Below, in pieces: positions 21,143-33,060 of a DNA stretch of 64,000 nt. Both the position numbers and the translations under genes were made by a program. The stretch comes from Jaltomata sinuosa (lineage: Eukaryota > Streptophyta > Magnoliopsida > Solanales > Solanaceae): the NCBI GenBank assembly GCA_003996215.1, contig QJPP01003559.1:186001-250000 (forward strand), in the 5' to 3' direction. The notes beneath the pieces are model-generated. The model had not been told where the DNA came from and searched no databases. It was given only the letters and a program-made list of their open reading frames with translations. Position 1 is the stretch's first letter; the number at the start of each line of letters is the position of its first letter.

Positions 21143-22546
21143 ATGGTTAACACCAGACGTAATGGAGTAAGAGTGGCGGTTCTAGCGGTGGGACCAGTAG
21201 CTAGAGGGAGAGGAAGGGGTAGGGGCAGGGGTAGAGAAAGAGCAACACCCGCCAGGGATAGAGCTCAGGCAGCGACAGGGCCAATGGTGTGACACCTCTC
21301 ACCCCAGGATCCTACTGAGGAGGAAGTTGAGGTTGTTCTTGAGGAGGGCATAGAGCAGGAGGAGGATGCACTGGCTGGAGGTGCAGGACTTCCTCATATA
21401 TCACTCGAGGTGTTTCAGCAGGTGTGGGATTTTCAGAGTGGGCTGGCAGGTACCGGAGCCACCCCTTCTGGTACAGCAGATCAGGTTTCGGGCACTCAAC
21501 CAGCTATCGTAGCAGCTCCTAGAATGGATGTGACATCGAGTATTGATGATCTCTTTCATCTGATGTTAGGCTCTGTTATGACCAGGACCAAGCATGATAT
21601 TCTGACCAAATTCTTGAAACTGAAACCTCTAACATTTCAGGGTACATAAAAGGAGGATGCATTTGAGTTTATTCTGGACTGCTATGAGAGGCTGCATAAG
21701 TTGGGCATTGTTCAGTATCATGGGGTAGAGTTTGTCACTTTTTAGCTTCAAGGTGATGCCAAGCAGCGGTGGAGAGCTCATGTAGAGTGTCAGCCATCAA
21801 CTTTGCTTCTGATGACTTGGGCACAATTTCATGCACTCTTCTTGGAGAAATATGTGCCCTGCACTTTGAGGGATCGCAAAAAGAATGAGTTTCTAGATCT
21901 TGAGCAGGGCAATATGTCTGTTTTAGCCTATGAGGATAAATTTCATGCCTTTTCACATAATGCTACTCAGCTTCTAGGTAATAAGGAGGAGAGGATTCAT
22001 CTGTATGTGAAGGGCCTGAATATAGAATTACAAGTGTTGTTTGGGCATATGACCTTGACAGGGAAGAGTTTTAATAAGGTCACTGACTACGTGAAGAAAC
22101 TGGAGGGGGTCAGACAGGTTGGGCAGGGTAAGGTGTTAGCCAAGAAGTCCTAAAATGAAGGTAATTTCAGTGGTTCTTACTCAAGGGGTCACAGCCAACA
22201 AGTGTATTTTGCTCGTCCTATTCAGTCAGCCCTGCCAACTTCTTTAGGTTGTTGTCCAAGAGCCATTCAACAGTTTTTAGCTCCTAGAGGCCGCCAGAGG
22301 GCATCTTATACTTCTACTAGCAGACCTACTCTTGATTGTGGATGTTTTCATTATGGAGATCTAGGTCACTTTAAGAGGGAATGCCTTCACGGGAAGGCAG
22401 GAAATCTGACTCAACAACAGACTAGGGCTATGGTTTCGGCAGGTAGAGGTGGCAATGGCAGATGTTGTCCACAAGGTGGGCGAGGTAATTTTCAGGGTGG
22501 CTGTGGGAATAAGGTAAATAATGGCGCAGGCATGGGAGTAGCGTAG
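21143..22546 (+). pseudogene. Element E gag
   Basis: ATG at 21143 (MVNTRRNG) about 200 nt after the primer site. N-terminal Arg/Gly-rich stretch, acidic segment (EEEVEVVLEEGIEQEEDAL), then the retrotransposon gag core (CYERLHKLGIVQYHGVEF; LMTWAQFHALFLEKYVP; NMSVLAYEDKFHAFSHNATQ). Stops near 21290, 21647, 21743, 22151 and 22544 are all in one frame. The zinc knuckle reads CFHYGDLGHFKREC (about 22342-22383): the second Cys of C-x2-C-x4-H-x4-C is Tyr, so zinc binding is probably lost. The same frame continues into protease, so gag-pol was one polyprotein. Confidence 0.87.
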
Positions 22547-22630
22547 CCAGCCAAAGAGGTTGCTCAGATTAATAACAGGGCCCATTGTTGTGCATTCCCA
22601 GGGAAGTATGAGGCTGAAGAATCTAATATC

Positions 22631-22990
22631 GTGATAACAGGTACAATCTTAGTATGTGACCGGATGGCTTCTGTATTATTTAACCCAGGTTCTACTTATT
22701 CGTATGTTTTGGTGAAATTTGCTTTAGGTCTGGATTTGGTTTATGATGTCCTGGATTCCCATATTCATATTTCTACCTCGTTTGGGGAGTCTGTGGTAGT
22801 AACCCATGTATATCATACTTGTTTTGTGATTTTTGTGGGTTTTCAGACTTGGGTAGATTTGATTATTCCGGACATGCTGGATTTTGATGTCATCTTGCAG
22901 ATGACCTGGTTGTCTCCATACCATGTTGACATGCTGGATTTTGATGTCATCTTGGAGATGACCTGGTTGTCTCCATACCATGTTGTGTTG
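22631..22990 (+). pseudogene. Element E protease with Asp-to-Asn change
   Basis: The active-site region reads ASVLFNPGSTYSYVLVKFAL: the catalytic Asp of DPGST is Asn, the result of one G-to-A change, so proteolysis should be lost. The C-terminal protease motif DMLDFDVILxMTWLSPYHV is present twice in tandem (22871-22927, 22928-22984), an in-frame 57-bp duplication with one base difference. Only one copy is normal in this family. Confidence 0.85.
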
Positions 22991-22999
22991 AATTATAAT

Positions 23000-24535
23000 T
23001 CTAAGACCGTGACTCTAAAGATTCTAGGTAAGGCTAGGCTAGAGTGGGAAGGTGTGTACATTCTTAAGCCAACAAAGATCATATCCTTTGTTCGGTCTAG
23101 GAAGTTAGTGGGGAAAGAATGTTTAGCCTTCTTGGCTCATTTCTGGGATGTTACTGTGGAGTCCCCTTCGATTGAGTCAGTTTCAATGGTTTCTGAGTTT
23201 CGGGAGGTATTTTTGGCGAATTTGCCTGGCATGCCTCCGGATAAATACATTGACTTCTGTATAGATTTGGAGTGGGGCACTCACCCAATCTCTATTCCAC
23301 CTTATCATATGGCTCCGGCAGAGTTGAGGGAACTTAAGACACAGCTTCAGGAACTTTTAGATAGGGGATTTATTTATCCCAGTGCTTCACCTTGGGCTAC
23401 TCCAGTATTGTTTGTGAAGAAGAAGGATGGTAGTATGAGAATGTGTATAGACTACATACAACTGAATAAGGTCACCATCCGAAACAAGTATCCTTTACCC
23501 CGCATAGATGGCCTCTTTGATTAGTTGCAGGGTACATCCATGTTTTTGAAAATTAACTTGATATTAAGGTACCATCAGCTAAATATTAGGCTTGAGGATA
23601 TACTTAAGACGACATTCTGGACTCGGTATGGGAATTATGAGTTCCTGGTAATTTCATTTGGGTTAACCAATATGCCGGCGGCATTCATGAGTTTGATGAA
23701 TGGTATCTTCAAGTCGTATCTGGACTCCTTTGTTATTGTGTATATAAATGATATCTTGATTTACTCTAAGAGTAAGAAAGAGCATGCAGAGTATCTTCGC
23801 ATTATTTTAGGGATATTGAGGCACCAGAAACTGTATGCCAAGTTTTCGAAATGTGAATTTTGGTTGTCTTCAGTTGCCTTCCTAGGGCATGTGGTGTTAG
23901 AAAAGGGGGTGATGGTGGATCCCCAAAAAATTGAGGCAGTTAAGAGTTGGGTTCGGCCTACCTTGGTGATTGAGATTAGAAGTTTTATGGGGCTTGCAGG
24001 CTATTACCACAGGTTTGTCAGCAATTTTGCATCCATTGCTGCTCACTTGACAAGGTTGACTCAGAAGGAGGTATCTTTTGTTTGGTCTGACAAGTATGAA
24101 GAGAGCTTCCAAATGCTCAAGACCCTTTTGAACACAGCTCCCATCATAACATTGTCGGTTGAAGGTAAGGATTTTGTTGTGTTTTGTGATGCTTCACATT
24201 TGAGTTTGGGTGATGTGTTGATGCAGGACAGGAATGTTATAGCTTATGCCTCCAGGAAGTTGAAACCCCTTGCGAAGAATTACCCAACCCATGAATTGGA
24301 GTTGGCAGCAGTGGTCTTTACGCTAAAGATTTGGAGACACTATCTTTATGGTGTCAAGTGTGAAGTATTCATAGACCATCACAGCCTATAGTATGTGTTT
24401 ACACAGAAAGATTTGAATCTGAGACAGAGGAGGTAGATGGAACTGTTGAAGGATTATGATGTGTCCATCCAGTATCATTCGGGCAGCCTAATATGGTGGA
24501 GGATGCATTGAGCTGGAAAGCGATTAGCATGGGCA
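23000..24535 (+). pseudogene. Element E reverse transcriptase and RNase H
   Basis: Linker from 23000; RT starts about 23300 (PPYHMAPAELRELKTQLQEL) with ASPWATPVLFVKKKDGSMRM and NKVTIRNKYPLPRIDGLFD, a stop at 23522-23524 where CAG is expected, then SFGLTNMPAAFMSLMN. The catalytic box reads VIVYINDILIYS: the first Asp of the YIDD-type box is Asn, so polymerase activity should be lost. RNase H follows with FCDASHLSLGDVL, ASRKLKPLAKNYPTHELELA and IWRHYLYG. Stops at 24389-24391 (CAG expected) and 24434-24436 (TGG expected) end the shared frame. Confidence 0.9.
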
Positions 24536-24569
24536 GTTCGACTTGTTTGGGGGTGTCCAAATGACCCTT

Positions 24570-26160
24570 GGCTAGGGAGATTTGGACTCTAGAATCTAAG
24601 TTCATGTCGTTGGTCATCTTAGAACAGGGTGGGGTGTTTGCCAGTATTGAGGTTAAACCCACATTTATAGACAAAATTAAAGCTAAACAGTTTCAGGATA
24701 CACAATTGAACAAGCTTTGGAGCAAGGTGATACCCGGAGAGTTCGGGGATGCCACATTGGCGCTGGCGGGGTGATGAGTTTCAATGGGAGGATTTGTGTC
24801 CCTCGGGTTGATGATTTGATTCAAAATGTGTTGACAGAGGCTGATGGTTCACGATATTCCATTCATCCAGGCGTAACCAAAATGTACCAGGACTTGAGGC
24901 AACTTTATTGGTGGTCTGGGATAAAGAGGGACATAACTGACTATGTGTCTAAGTGTTGGAATTGTCAGTAGGTTAAGTATGAGCACTAGAGGCATGAAGG
25001 ATTACTTCAGAGGATGCCCATTCTCGAGTGGAAGTGGGAAAGGATAGCCATGGATTTTTTGGTGGGTCTTCCTAAGACCTTGGGAAAGTATGACTCCATT
25101 TGAATCATCGTGGACAAGCTGACCAAGTCAGCTCATTTTATTCCGATCAGGGTGGATTATAACTTACAGCAGTTGGCCAAGATTTGTGTTAAGGAAATTA
25201 TGAGATTACATGGGGTGACACTCTTCTTTATTTCAGACAGAGGTACGCAGTTTACTTCCAAGTTTTGGGGCAAGTTGCATGAAGAGTTGGACATCCAACT
25301 CACTTTCAGCACAACATTTCATCCTCAGACTGACGGTCAGTTAGAGAGGACAATTCAGGTATTGGAGGACATTCTGAGAGCATGTGTAATTGACTTTGGG
25401 GATCATTGGGACTAGTTTCTACTATTGTGTGAGATCTCATACAACAACATCTATCACTCTAGTATCGACATAGAACCATTTGAGGCACTTTATGGGAGGG
25501 GATGTAGATCACCCATAGGGTGATTTGAGGCAGGCGATGTGAAACCTTTGGGCGTGGACTTGGTGAGGGAAGCTCAGGAAAAGGTAAGAGGTATTCATAC
25601 CAAGTTGCTAACAGCCCAAAGCAGGCAGAAAGAGTACGTAGATCGCAAGGTAAGAGACATGTCATTTCAGGTTGGTGAACAAGTGTTGTTGAAAGTGTCA
25701 CCAATGAAGGAGGTAATGTGATTCGGTAAGAAGATCAAGCTTAGCCCTCAGTATCGGTCCATTCGAGGTTCTCAAGATTATAGGGCCAGTGGCTTACAGG
25801 TTAAAACTGCTGCCCAGTTTGTCCAGGGTTCATCTAGTGTTCTATATATCCATGCTAAAGCGATACCATGGGGATGGGGAGTATATTATCAAGTGGGATT
25901 CGATCTTGTTAGACAAGGATCTTCAGTATGAGGAGGAGCCGGTAGCGATTCTAGATCGGGATGTCCGAAAATTGAGGACAAAGAAAATCAAATTGGTAAA
26001 AGTTCAATGGAAGCATCATCTGGTTGAGGAAGCCACTTGGGAAATCGAGAAGGACATGCGGGACAAGTACCCCCACTTGTTTGAGGATTCATGTACTACC
26101 TTTTTCTCCCCTTTAGCTCATCTTTTCGGGTTTGATCATTCGGGGATGAACGATAGGTAA
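24570..26160 (+). pseudogene. Element E integrase and chromodomain
   Basis: HHCC region at 24775-24971: TEADGSRYSIHPGVTKMYQD, then CWNC; the first His (usually AHSS) is Asp, so the zinc site is defective. The core at 25110-25415 has DKLTKSAHF, SDRGTQFTSKFW and DGQLERTIQ, all three catalytic acids present. Stops at 24969-24971, 24987-24989 and 25413-25415 sit at expected CAG codons, and at 25101-25103 at an expected TGG. The C-terminal piece 25789-26160 holds VHLVFYISMLKRYHGDGEY and a chromodomain (YEEEPVAILDRDVRKLRTKK, VKVQWKHH, ATWEIE). Confidence 0.9.
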
Positions 26161-26172
26161 ACTGGTATTTGT

Positions 26173-28385
26173 TGTAATGACATGTTCCATTATTATGGGT
26201 AAACCATTCATGTGAAGTTTTTGGTTAGTAAACTTTTGGGTTTGAGAGTTGAAAATTTTGGGCTAGGCTAGTCTCGAATAATTTCTTAGCGAGGTATGGT
26301 CTACGATAATACGGGAAAGGATGGGGTAAAATATCTTATGTCAAGCTAATTTTTTTGTTAGCTAAGATATTAAGGAGTCTGGGAGACTTTTCAGAAATAA
26401 ATTCGGGTGAGTAGAACTCCAGATATCAAAGTTGACGTGCAAGGATTGGTTCAGAACGTCAGGTTTTGAAGTGTGTTGTAAAATGAGCACTTTTGGAGGA
26501 TTTTCTGAGATTTTGTTCCATGTCAACTGCTATAGAGGTTGACACTATGTTACAACAACTACCGCTATAGTAGAGAAATTTCCGCTATGGCAAAAGTCAA
26601 AGTCGGTCAGCACTGCCATAGCGGTCGAGTCCATTACAGTGGCACCGCTATAGAAGAATAAGTCATATTTAATGCAAAAACTTCCCCAAAAAGTTCAGAA
26701 ATTCTCAAGAATATTTTGGGGAAGGGCATAGGCGAAGGGAGGTGATTTCTACTAATTTTCCATCAAACATTGTCGAAAAGGTAAGGATTTCACTCCCCAC
26801 TTTAGTATTTTGATTTCCAGACCTAAGAAAAAATAATTTCGGGCTTGGGGGAAAGTTTGGGTTGACCTAAGAAGGTAGAACCTGATGAAAAAGAGGATTC
26901 TAGGGTGTAGAACTCTTGGTTGTGATTATAATTGTTCTATTATGTTTAAAATACCATTATTTGCTTAATGTATCCGTAAAAATGGTAGTTTTATGCGAAT
27001 TAATAGTGGGAATGACCTGGGATGGGTGGAATGATCATGGTTTGGCCTAGAGATTAGGATTTAAGTATAATCCGAGTAAATTTTAGGCCATTTGGACTGA
27101 TTATAGTATTGTGTAATCATATTTAGACCAAGAACAAGCAAAAACTTCAGAAAATGGGAAGGCTCTGGTCCAGTAGAGCTTTCAAGCTATTCGAAGTAGC
27201 TGATGGCTATTGTTTTCCCAAATGCAATATGTGTTCATGTAACTGTCGCTTAGTGTTGTATGTACATTGCATGCTTAGGGAGTGGAATTATGAATGTCTA
27301 ATTGTTCGGGTGTCAGTCATGTGAAATGAACTTGGTTTTGTTACTTGTTGGTTTACAAGTGTGATTTTGTTCATTGTCTGTTGATTGTTGGATTTTGTAT
27401 GACATTCGATTGGCTCGGGTACCATGCCTAGTATAGGATACATATTGGTTAGCTCGGATACCACGCCTGACATGGGACACTTATTGGTTGGCTCGGGTAC
27501 CACGCCTGGTACATGTTCTATAATAGTTAACTCGGGTACCATACCTGGTACGGGTTTAATTATACTTGTTGATTGTATTTGTCGAAGGTTCCATGAGTGG
27601 ACCGGGTTAATTGTTGAAATTGTGATTGTTGAATATTAGTCTATGAGAGGACGAGTAGTTGTACTTAAATGTGGAGTTGGTCCTTGAGTAGATCAAAAAT
27701 TGCATGTTAAACACATAGGCATTATTTTAGGGATCCTTGGTTGGTCCAGGTTATTTTAAAAATTGTATATGCTTATTGTCATTGTGATTGTTGTAGTGTT
27801 TATTGAACTTGTATCATGTAATTGGTAAGTTAGAGGTAAGACTGAGAGTTTGGAATGGTATTGCTGGCCTGTTTATTCATGTTTTGTCGTACTTTACTCA
27901 GCCTTGGTTTATTGTTCATATATTTTTTATTGGAGATGGCCGATGATCCTACCAGTAAACTGTGGTTTTATGTATTGATAATGCACATGCTTTCCTTTTG
28001 CGAGTATAGGACATATTCTGGCGGCTGCTATCCGACCTCAGTTGTAGTCCCGATGATTTAAGATTCCAAGGGTGAGCTACTTCTTTTGGGATACCATGGT
28101 CTCATCTAGTACATCTCTAGTCTATTATTTTGGACTTAGACTCTTTTGTTTTGAGGTTGAATCCTCGTATTCTAGACGTTAGTAGATATTTTGGTATAGC
28201 GACTTTCAGTTTCAAGGGGTGTTTTCCACAATATCTTATTTTATTAGTATTTTGGCTATGAATGTTAGTTTATTTTAATGCAATTGGTTTTGAGTTGCTA
28301 GTTTCACTAAGTGTTGGATTGATTATTGGTTCGCTCATCCGGGGATTTTGGGTGGGTGCCACTCGCGGCAGATTGAGTCGATACA
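26173..28385 (+). repeat. Element E 3' LTR
   Basis: 2213 bp, TGTAATGACATG to about GAGTCGATACA; the final five bases are changed from the TGACA of the 5' copy. It contains the CCGCTATAG cluster (about 26525-26660) and the four-copy GTACCA-hairpin array (27411-27555). Confidence 0.9.
27411..27555 (+). repeat. Four-copy GTACCA-hairpin array, element E 3' LTR
   Basis: Same structure as 19965-20105; copies read GTACCATGCCTAGTAT, ATACCACGCCTGACAT, GTACCACGCCTGGTAC and GTACCATACCTGGTAC. Two of four keep a perfect 6-bp stem. Confidence 0.8.
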
Positions 28386-28575
28386 CTACCTCAAGGGAAT
28401 CTTCCCTAGCTAGGACACGTACAACTTTTTGGGCTCTTGCTCTAGCTGGTGTTATAGCCCGGCCTCAACCCCTACCATGACCTTTACTTTATCAGTGTGC
28501 CATGGAATAAGAAGCAGGTGTAGGTGTTGGAGTGGATTCCTAATCTCTAGCTATAGTAGCACGTGTCCTCACCAT
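28386..28575 (-). pseudogene. Element D gag, N-terminal piece
   Basis: ATG at 28575 on the minus strand (MVRTRATIARD). It closely resembles the start of element F gag at 33061 (ARTRRQGRGSG..., VLAREDSPKG). It is cut at 28386 by element E; the rest of gag is at 17441-18710. A stop appears after about 11 codons. Confidence 0.7.
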
Positions 28576-28752
28576 CTATGAGAGAATAAACAAGAAATCT
28601 TAGTAATTGATAGAATCAAGTATGCACAATAAGAAAGAATGTAACTTAAATAAAATCCTATAGAATCTCAAAAATAGACAATAAACGTCTCCACACCAAT
28701 CCGCATGACTCTACTAGACTCCACTTATACTTGTGAGACCAATGAACCTAGT

Positions 28753-28764
28753 GCTCTGATACCA
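28753..28764 (-). other. Element D primer binding site (tRNA-iMet)
   Basis: Minus strand TGGTATCAGAGC, 3 nt from the LTR end at 28768 and about 180 nt before the gag ATG. Confidence 0.85.
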
Positions 28765-28767
28765 TGT

Positions 28768-30362
28768 TGTCATGATCCAAAAATTGAGAAAGTGTTAGAA
28801 CATATCCAACCCACCAATAGGTAAGCCAAACTAATTGACAAGTCAAATAACAAAATACAAATACTCAAAATTAGCATTTAAAACCAAGATAAGTTATAAA
28901 ATGATATTTTTCATAAAACTCATAAGAAATGCTGAAAATAGATATAACTTTTCCCAAAATCTCGTGTCACTAGTACAAGTCTGTAAGAATCTGAGTACAA
29001 CTCCAAATTATCTGAAAAGAGGAAAAATAACATAAAATGAAAAAGATAGAGGAGATCCTGGAAGATCGCGGACCATCCAAGCAGCTACCTCAGAATCTTA
29101 AAAGTAAGCTCAACACTGTTAGCAATCACCAGCCTGATGTACCTGGCTTAGAACCTGCACAACAAGGTGCAAAAAAAAACAAGCGTGAGTATGAATCCAT
29201 GTGTAGTCAGCAACAACATCGACCTAAATCTTAAAGCAATGGAGAAGGTTGGTCATATGTGCTTTGTTCCAATACTTATCAAAATTACTACCTAGTTCAA
29301 CTACAACAGACACAGACTAGCAGCTAATGCCAATAACAACATAATTAATTCAAGTCTAATATCTCAAAATCATAGTCAAGTCATGATAAGAGTAGTAAAG
29401 TCACTTCCACAAAAATTTGATCACTTTCCACACCATAATGATACAAGTCAGATAAAAATGATGTGATGACTGCATATGATGCATATGCCTCTTAACTAAT
29501 CAAAAACTTGTATATACCTACTTTCATAAGTATCTAGTTGGGACCTATGGGGGACTCACGGGGTCTATATATCATCTATAAATAACCTCAAACTCTCTTG
29601 ATAATAACCTCGAACTCACAACCAAAAATAACCTTGGCATCATCCAAAAATGATCTTAGACACGTCCGATAATGACCTCATACACAAAGATAGAAATGAC
29701 CTCGGCATTACACCACCAGTAAGGACCTCGACACCACATTTCTAGTAAATATCTCGACACAGGCAATGACAATTAGTCCAGAATAATCAATAATATATTG
29801 AGGATAGTGTAAACATGATCAATTAAGGAATTCATATCCTAACTTTTAAATATTGATCGCCTGAGTACATATCAGTGAGCAATACAAGCATTTTTACCAA
29901 TTTTACAACTAGAAGCAAGCTTACATAATCACATAACTAAAAAATAGAGATACAATCTCAATTACTCATAACATGGCACTAGTACCAACATAAATGCTCA
30001 TCATCTCATTTATACAAGACCTCTATTACCTTTTACCCATTCACTTATTGAATTAACATACCAATACTTCAAAAGAGATCAAAAAAGTCTCAACCTGCCT
30101 TAATTGAAGCCCAACAAGTCAAATTATTCTTTTACCTTCCCTCAAAACCTTTGAAAGAGTCCAATATGATCAATTCATAATTTACATAAGTACACGAGTA
30201 TGCAGACAATCATATTACTGCACTTCTATTTTAGGTCTAAAAAGTTAACCCTAAAGTTAATCCCAAGCCCACAAGGGTGAACTAGAATTTTCTTTATATA
30301 TTATTTTACCCATAATATAAGGAACTCAAATATAAAATTTTATTAAAAACAAAGCTCACATT
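28768..30362 (-). repeat. Element D 5' LTR, part 1
   Basis: Begins TGTCATGATCC (the LTR 3' end in element orientation) next to the primer site. Its right part is related to the LTR of element F: 30240-30362 read on the minus strand aligns with F LTR sequence around 44780-44870 plus 48150-48200. Element F is inserted at 30362; the LTR continues at 49716. It contains repeated AATAACCTCG/AATGACCTCG phrases at about 29580-29760. Confidence 0.7.
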
Positions 30363-32874
30363 TGTAATAACTCTCATAGTAATTTTTGGATTTTTATGAA
30401 TTTTGACTATTTTACCCTTCCAATAGTTGTATTATAGTATTTGTGATTTATGGGAGTGGTTTCATAGTTCCTGAGGTGTTTGATAGGGGTTTATGTGAGT
30501 TTTTCATTTTGAAAGGCTTTGAAGCTAGAATGGTTGAGTTTGGTAAACGTTCAGAGATTTAGACATTGTATGAGAATTCTGTCAGTTCTGTTAGCTCCAA
30601 AATGCCATTTTGGGTTAGTAGCATTGTTGGTTTGGGTCCCGAGGTTTCGGATGCATTTTGGGTAGTTGGTTAGAAAGTTAGAAGTTTAAGCCTAGAGTTA
30701 ACTTTGGTCAACATTCATTGATAACAAGCTTTGTTGGAACTTCTGACTATTTCGTTGAGTCCCAAATGTCGAATTTAGCCTAGTATCATAGTTGGTTTGT
30801 GTTCACGAGGTTGACAAAGAGTACTGAGGGTCTATTCAAAGTTTTTGAACTTGTGCATTTCAGTTGTCATAGTTGTAGCTAGTTCCAGGTGCTTTCCTTA
30901 TTTATGTTCACGATCAACTTACTACATTTGCAATAAAGAAAACCATGTGCATCATGAACGCGGTGGAGAGTCCATAAAATCAATGAAGGACTCGGCCCAG
31001 ATGGGGATAAGTCTATTTTTGGTCTTCATAAATATGATCGGACCATCGCAATTGTGATGAGTTCAGGTCGGGCAGCTTCAGAATGCAATGGGGGTATTGT
31101 GTCTGCAAAGAAAGATTATTATTAGTGCTTTAATTCCACTTTCGACTCAAAACCCCATAACTCAATTTTTGAAGCTTTGGAATTCAATTTTGGAAGGGAT
31201 TCTCGATATTTCATTGCAGGGTAAGTTTCTTATACTATTTGTATACATTCCCCGATGATTATTTCATGATTTTACCTTCAAATCTTGGTTTTCCAACAAG
31301 AAAATTTGAGATTTTCCCAGTAAAGTTAATGTTTGATAAATTAATGATTCCAAACTTGATTTTAACTCTATTTTTGATAAATTTCATATTTGAACTTCTT
31401 AAGTTATGGTTAAATTGATTTTCTAATAAAATTATAGTTTTGTATTCTTATGTAAAATCTATATTTGAATAGATTGTGCTCGTTTAGAGGCTTTACAAAA
31501 AGGGAAGTCTTTGGTTTGACTCTGGGGGTCTTCTCCTAAGATAAGTTGAGACTTTCTTTAACTCTCTTTCAAAGCTTATGTGTTTGTTTCTTTATGGGGA
31601 GTAATGGGGAGATAGAGGTCATATATAGATGCGATGACGAGCATCTATACGGGTACCAATGTTTGATAAAGAGTTAAAATGAATAATTGACTTGATTGGG
31701 CTGCTTTCCGTTGCTTGATTGTTGAATATAGTGTGGAAAGTGGATTAGTAATTCTATCTGATCTAATGGTTATTGATACTAAGTGTACTTACCCTAATAG
31801 GCATGATTTTATTAGATTGGCTGAGATTGATCATTTTTGAGCTTATAGCCGGTGTTTTGAGTTGAGTATGGTTTTGTGTGCCCATATTGAGATATTTGTG
31901 TTCCTCATATCATTGGGAATTTAATATACTCACTCATATTCATTTCATGGCATTGTTAAAGAGGTATTTTCGAGAATGATATTTTGAAATGACTTGCGTA
32001 CCTTATGGGAAAGTGTTCTGTATGGATTTTATCGATTTTGGACTTGCATGCCCAATGGGAAATTATTCTGGGTGGCCTAAGATGGAAAACTATTCTAGGT
32101 GGGTACATGGACCTCGTGAGTCCCCCATGGGTTCAATCTAGCTATATTGGGCAGTGGTGTATATTATAGCATTTATTGCATCATATTGCATTCATCTCAT
32201 CATTTCTATTTGATTGTCTTTGTTGTGATTGTATATTGTGATTGGTGAGTAATTGTTATTAGCCTGAAAATAAGGACTTGTAGACTTGAAAAGTGGTTAT
32301 GTGACCTATATTAATTAGTATCTGCTAGTGTAGGTGTGGCCTTCTATTTGCGGATTTTTGAGGTTATAAATGGTAGTTGTATCTTAGGTGGTTCTTGCCA
32401 TTGCTTTAAATTAGGTCGGTCAATAATGTTGTTGAGTACATGTGGTTAGTACTCACACTTGTTTACTTTTTGCACCTTACATGCAGGTACTGAGCCGGTG
32501 GTTCTTAGACATTGATTGCATGATTATCCTATGACTACACTCTGTAGATCTTTGAGGTAGCGATTGTTGATGCTAACAACTACTGAATTTCCTCTATCTT
32601 TACCTTTATGCTTATTTCACATTATGATACACCCTTGGACTCATTTGTTGTACTGCTTACTTTAGATGCTTGTACCTTGTGATTACCTAATTTTGGGATT
32701 AGTTATTACCTTTTATATTTTTTTAACTGTTTTTACTATAAGGTTTGAGATTTAGTAGATTTCATACTTATTTTGCATATTTGTTTATATTTTGTTGTGT
32801 AAGTGTTGGGTTGGCTTACCTATCCTAGAGGGGTGAGATAGGTGCCATCACAATTTGAGTTTTGAGTTATTATA
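30363..32874 (+). repeat. Element F 5' LTR
   Basis: 2512 bp from TGTAATAACTCTC to about TTATTATA, aligned with the 3' LTR (43788-44868 plus 48152-49715). The end base is judged by comparison with element D and the primer-site spacing; the canonical ACA end survives only in the 3' copy. It contains repeated phrases of the type TGGGAAATTATTCTGGGTGG near 31990-32100. Confidence 0.85.
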
Positions 32875-32877
32875 AGT

Positions 32878-32889
32878 TGGTATCAGAGT
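32878..32889 (+). other. Element F primer binding site (tRNA-iMet)
   Basis: TGGTATCAGAGT, 11 of 12 to TGGTATCAGAGC, 3 nt after the inferred LTR end. Confidence 0.85.
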
Positions 32890-33060
32890 GCTAGGTTCAT
32901 TAGTCTTACAAGTACAAGCTGAGTCTAGGAAAGTCTTGTGGAGACGTCTGTTATCTATCTTTAAGAGGCTATGAGACTTTAGGAAATTCCTTTTCTTGTT
33001 TATTATCATGAAAAGATTGGATCCATTAATTACTGATATCCTTATTTCATTCTCTCTCAG

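Larger units (their letters stand above)
18711..28385 (+). mobile_element. Element E: full-length chromovirus, 9.7 kb
   Basis: Plus-strand element with LTRs of 2215 and 2213 bp, a near-match primer site, gag, protease, RT, RNase H, integrase and chromodomain. Gag through RNase H keep a single reading frame (from 21143 to about 24530), interrupted only by stops; later parts are frameshifted. It interrupts element D gag; flanks CTATA (18706-18710) and CTACC (28386-28390) match at three of five positions, a worn target duplication. LTRs are visibly more divergent from each other than those of element C, so E is older than C. Confidence 0.9.

Noticed and set aside
28835..29234. Short plus-strand ORFs 28835-29035 and 29037-29234 as a small host gene
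   Set aside because: They lie in the decayed LTR of element D, antisense to its transcription, with Lys/Asn-rich products typical of AT-rich noise.
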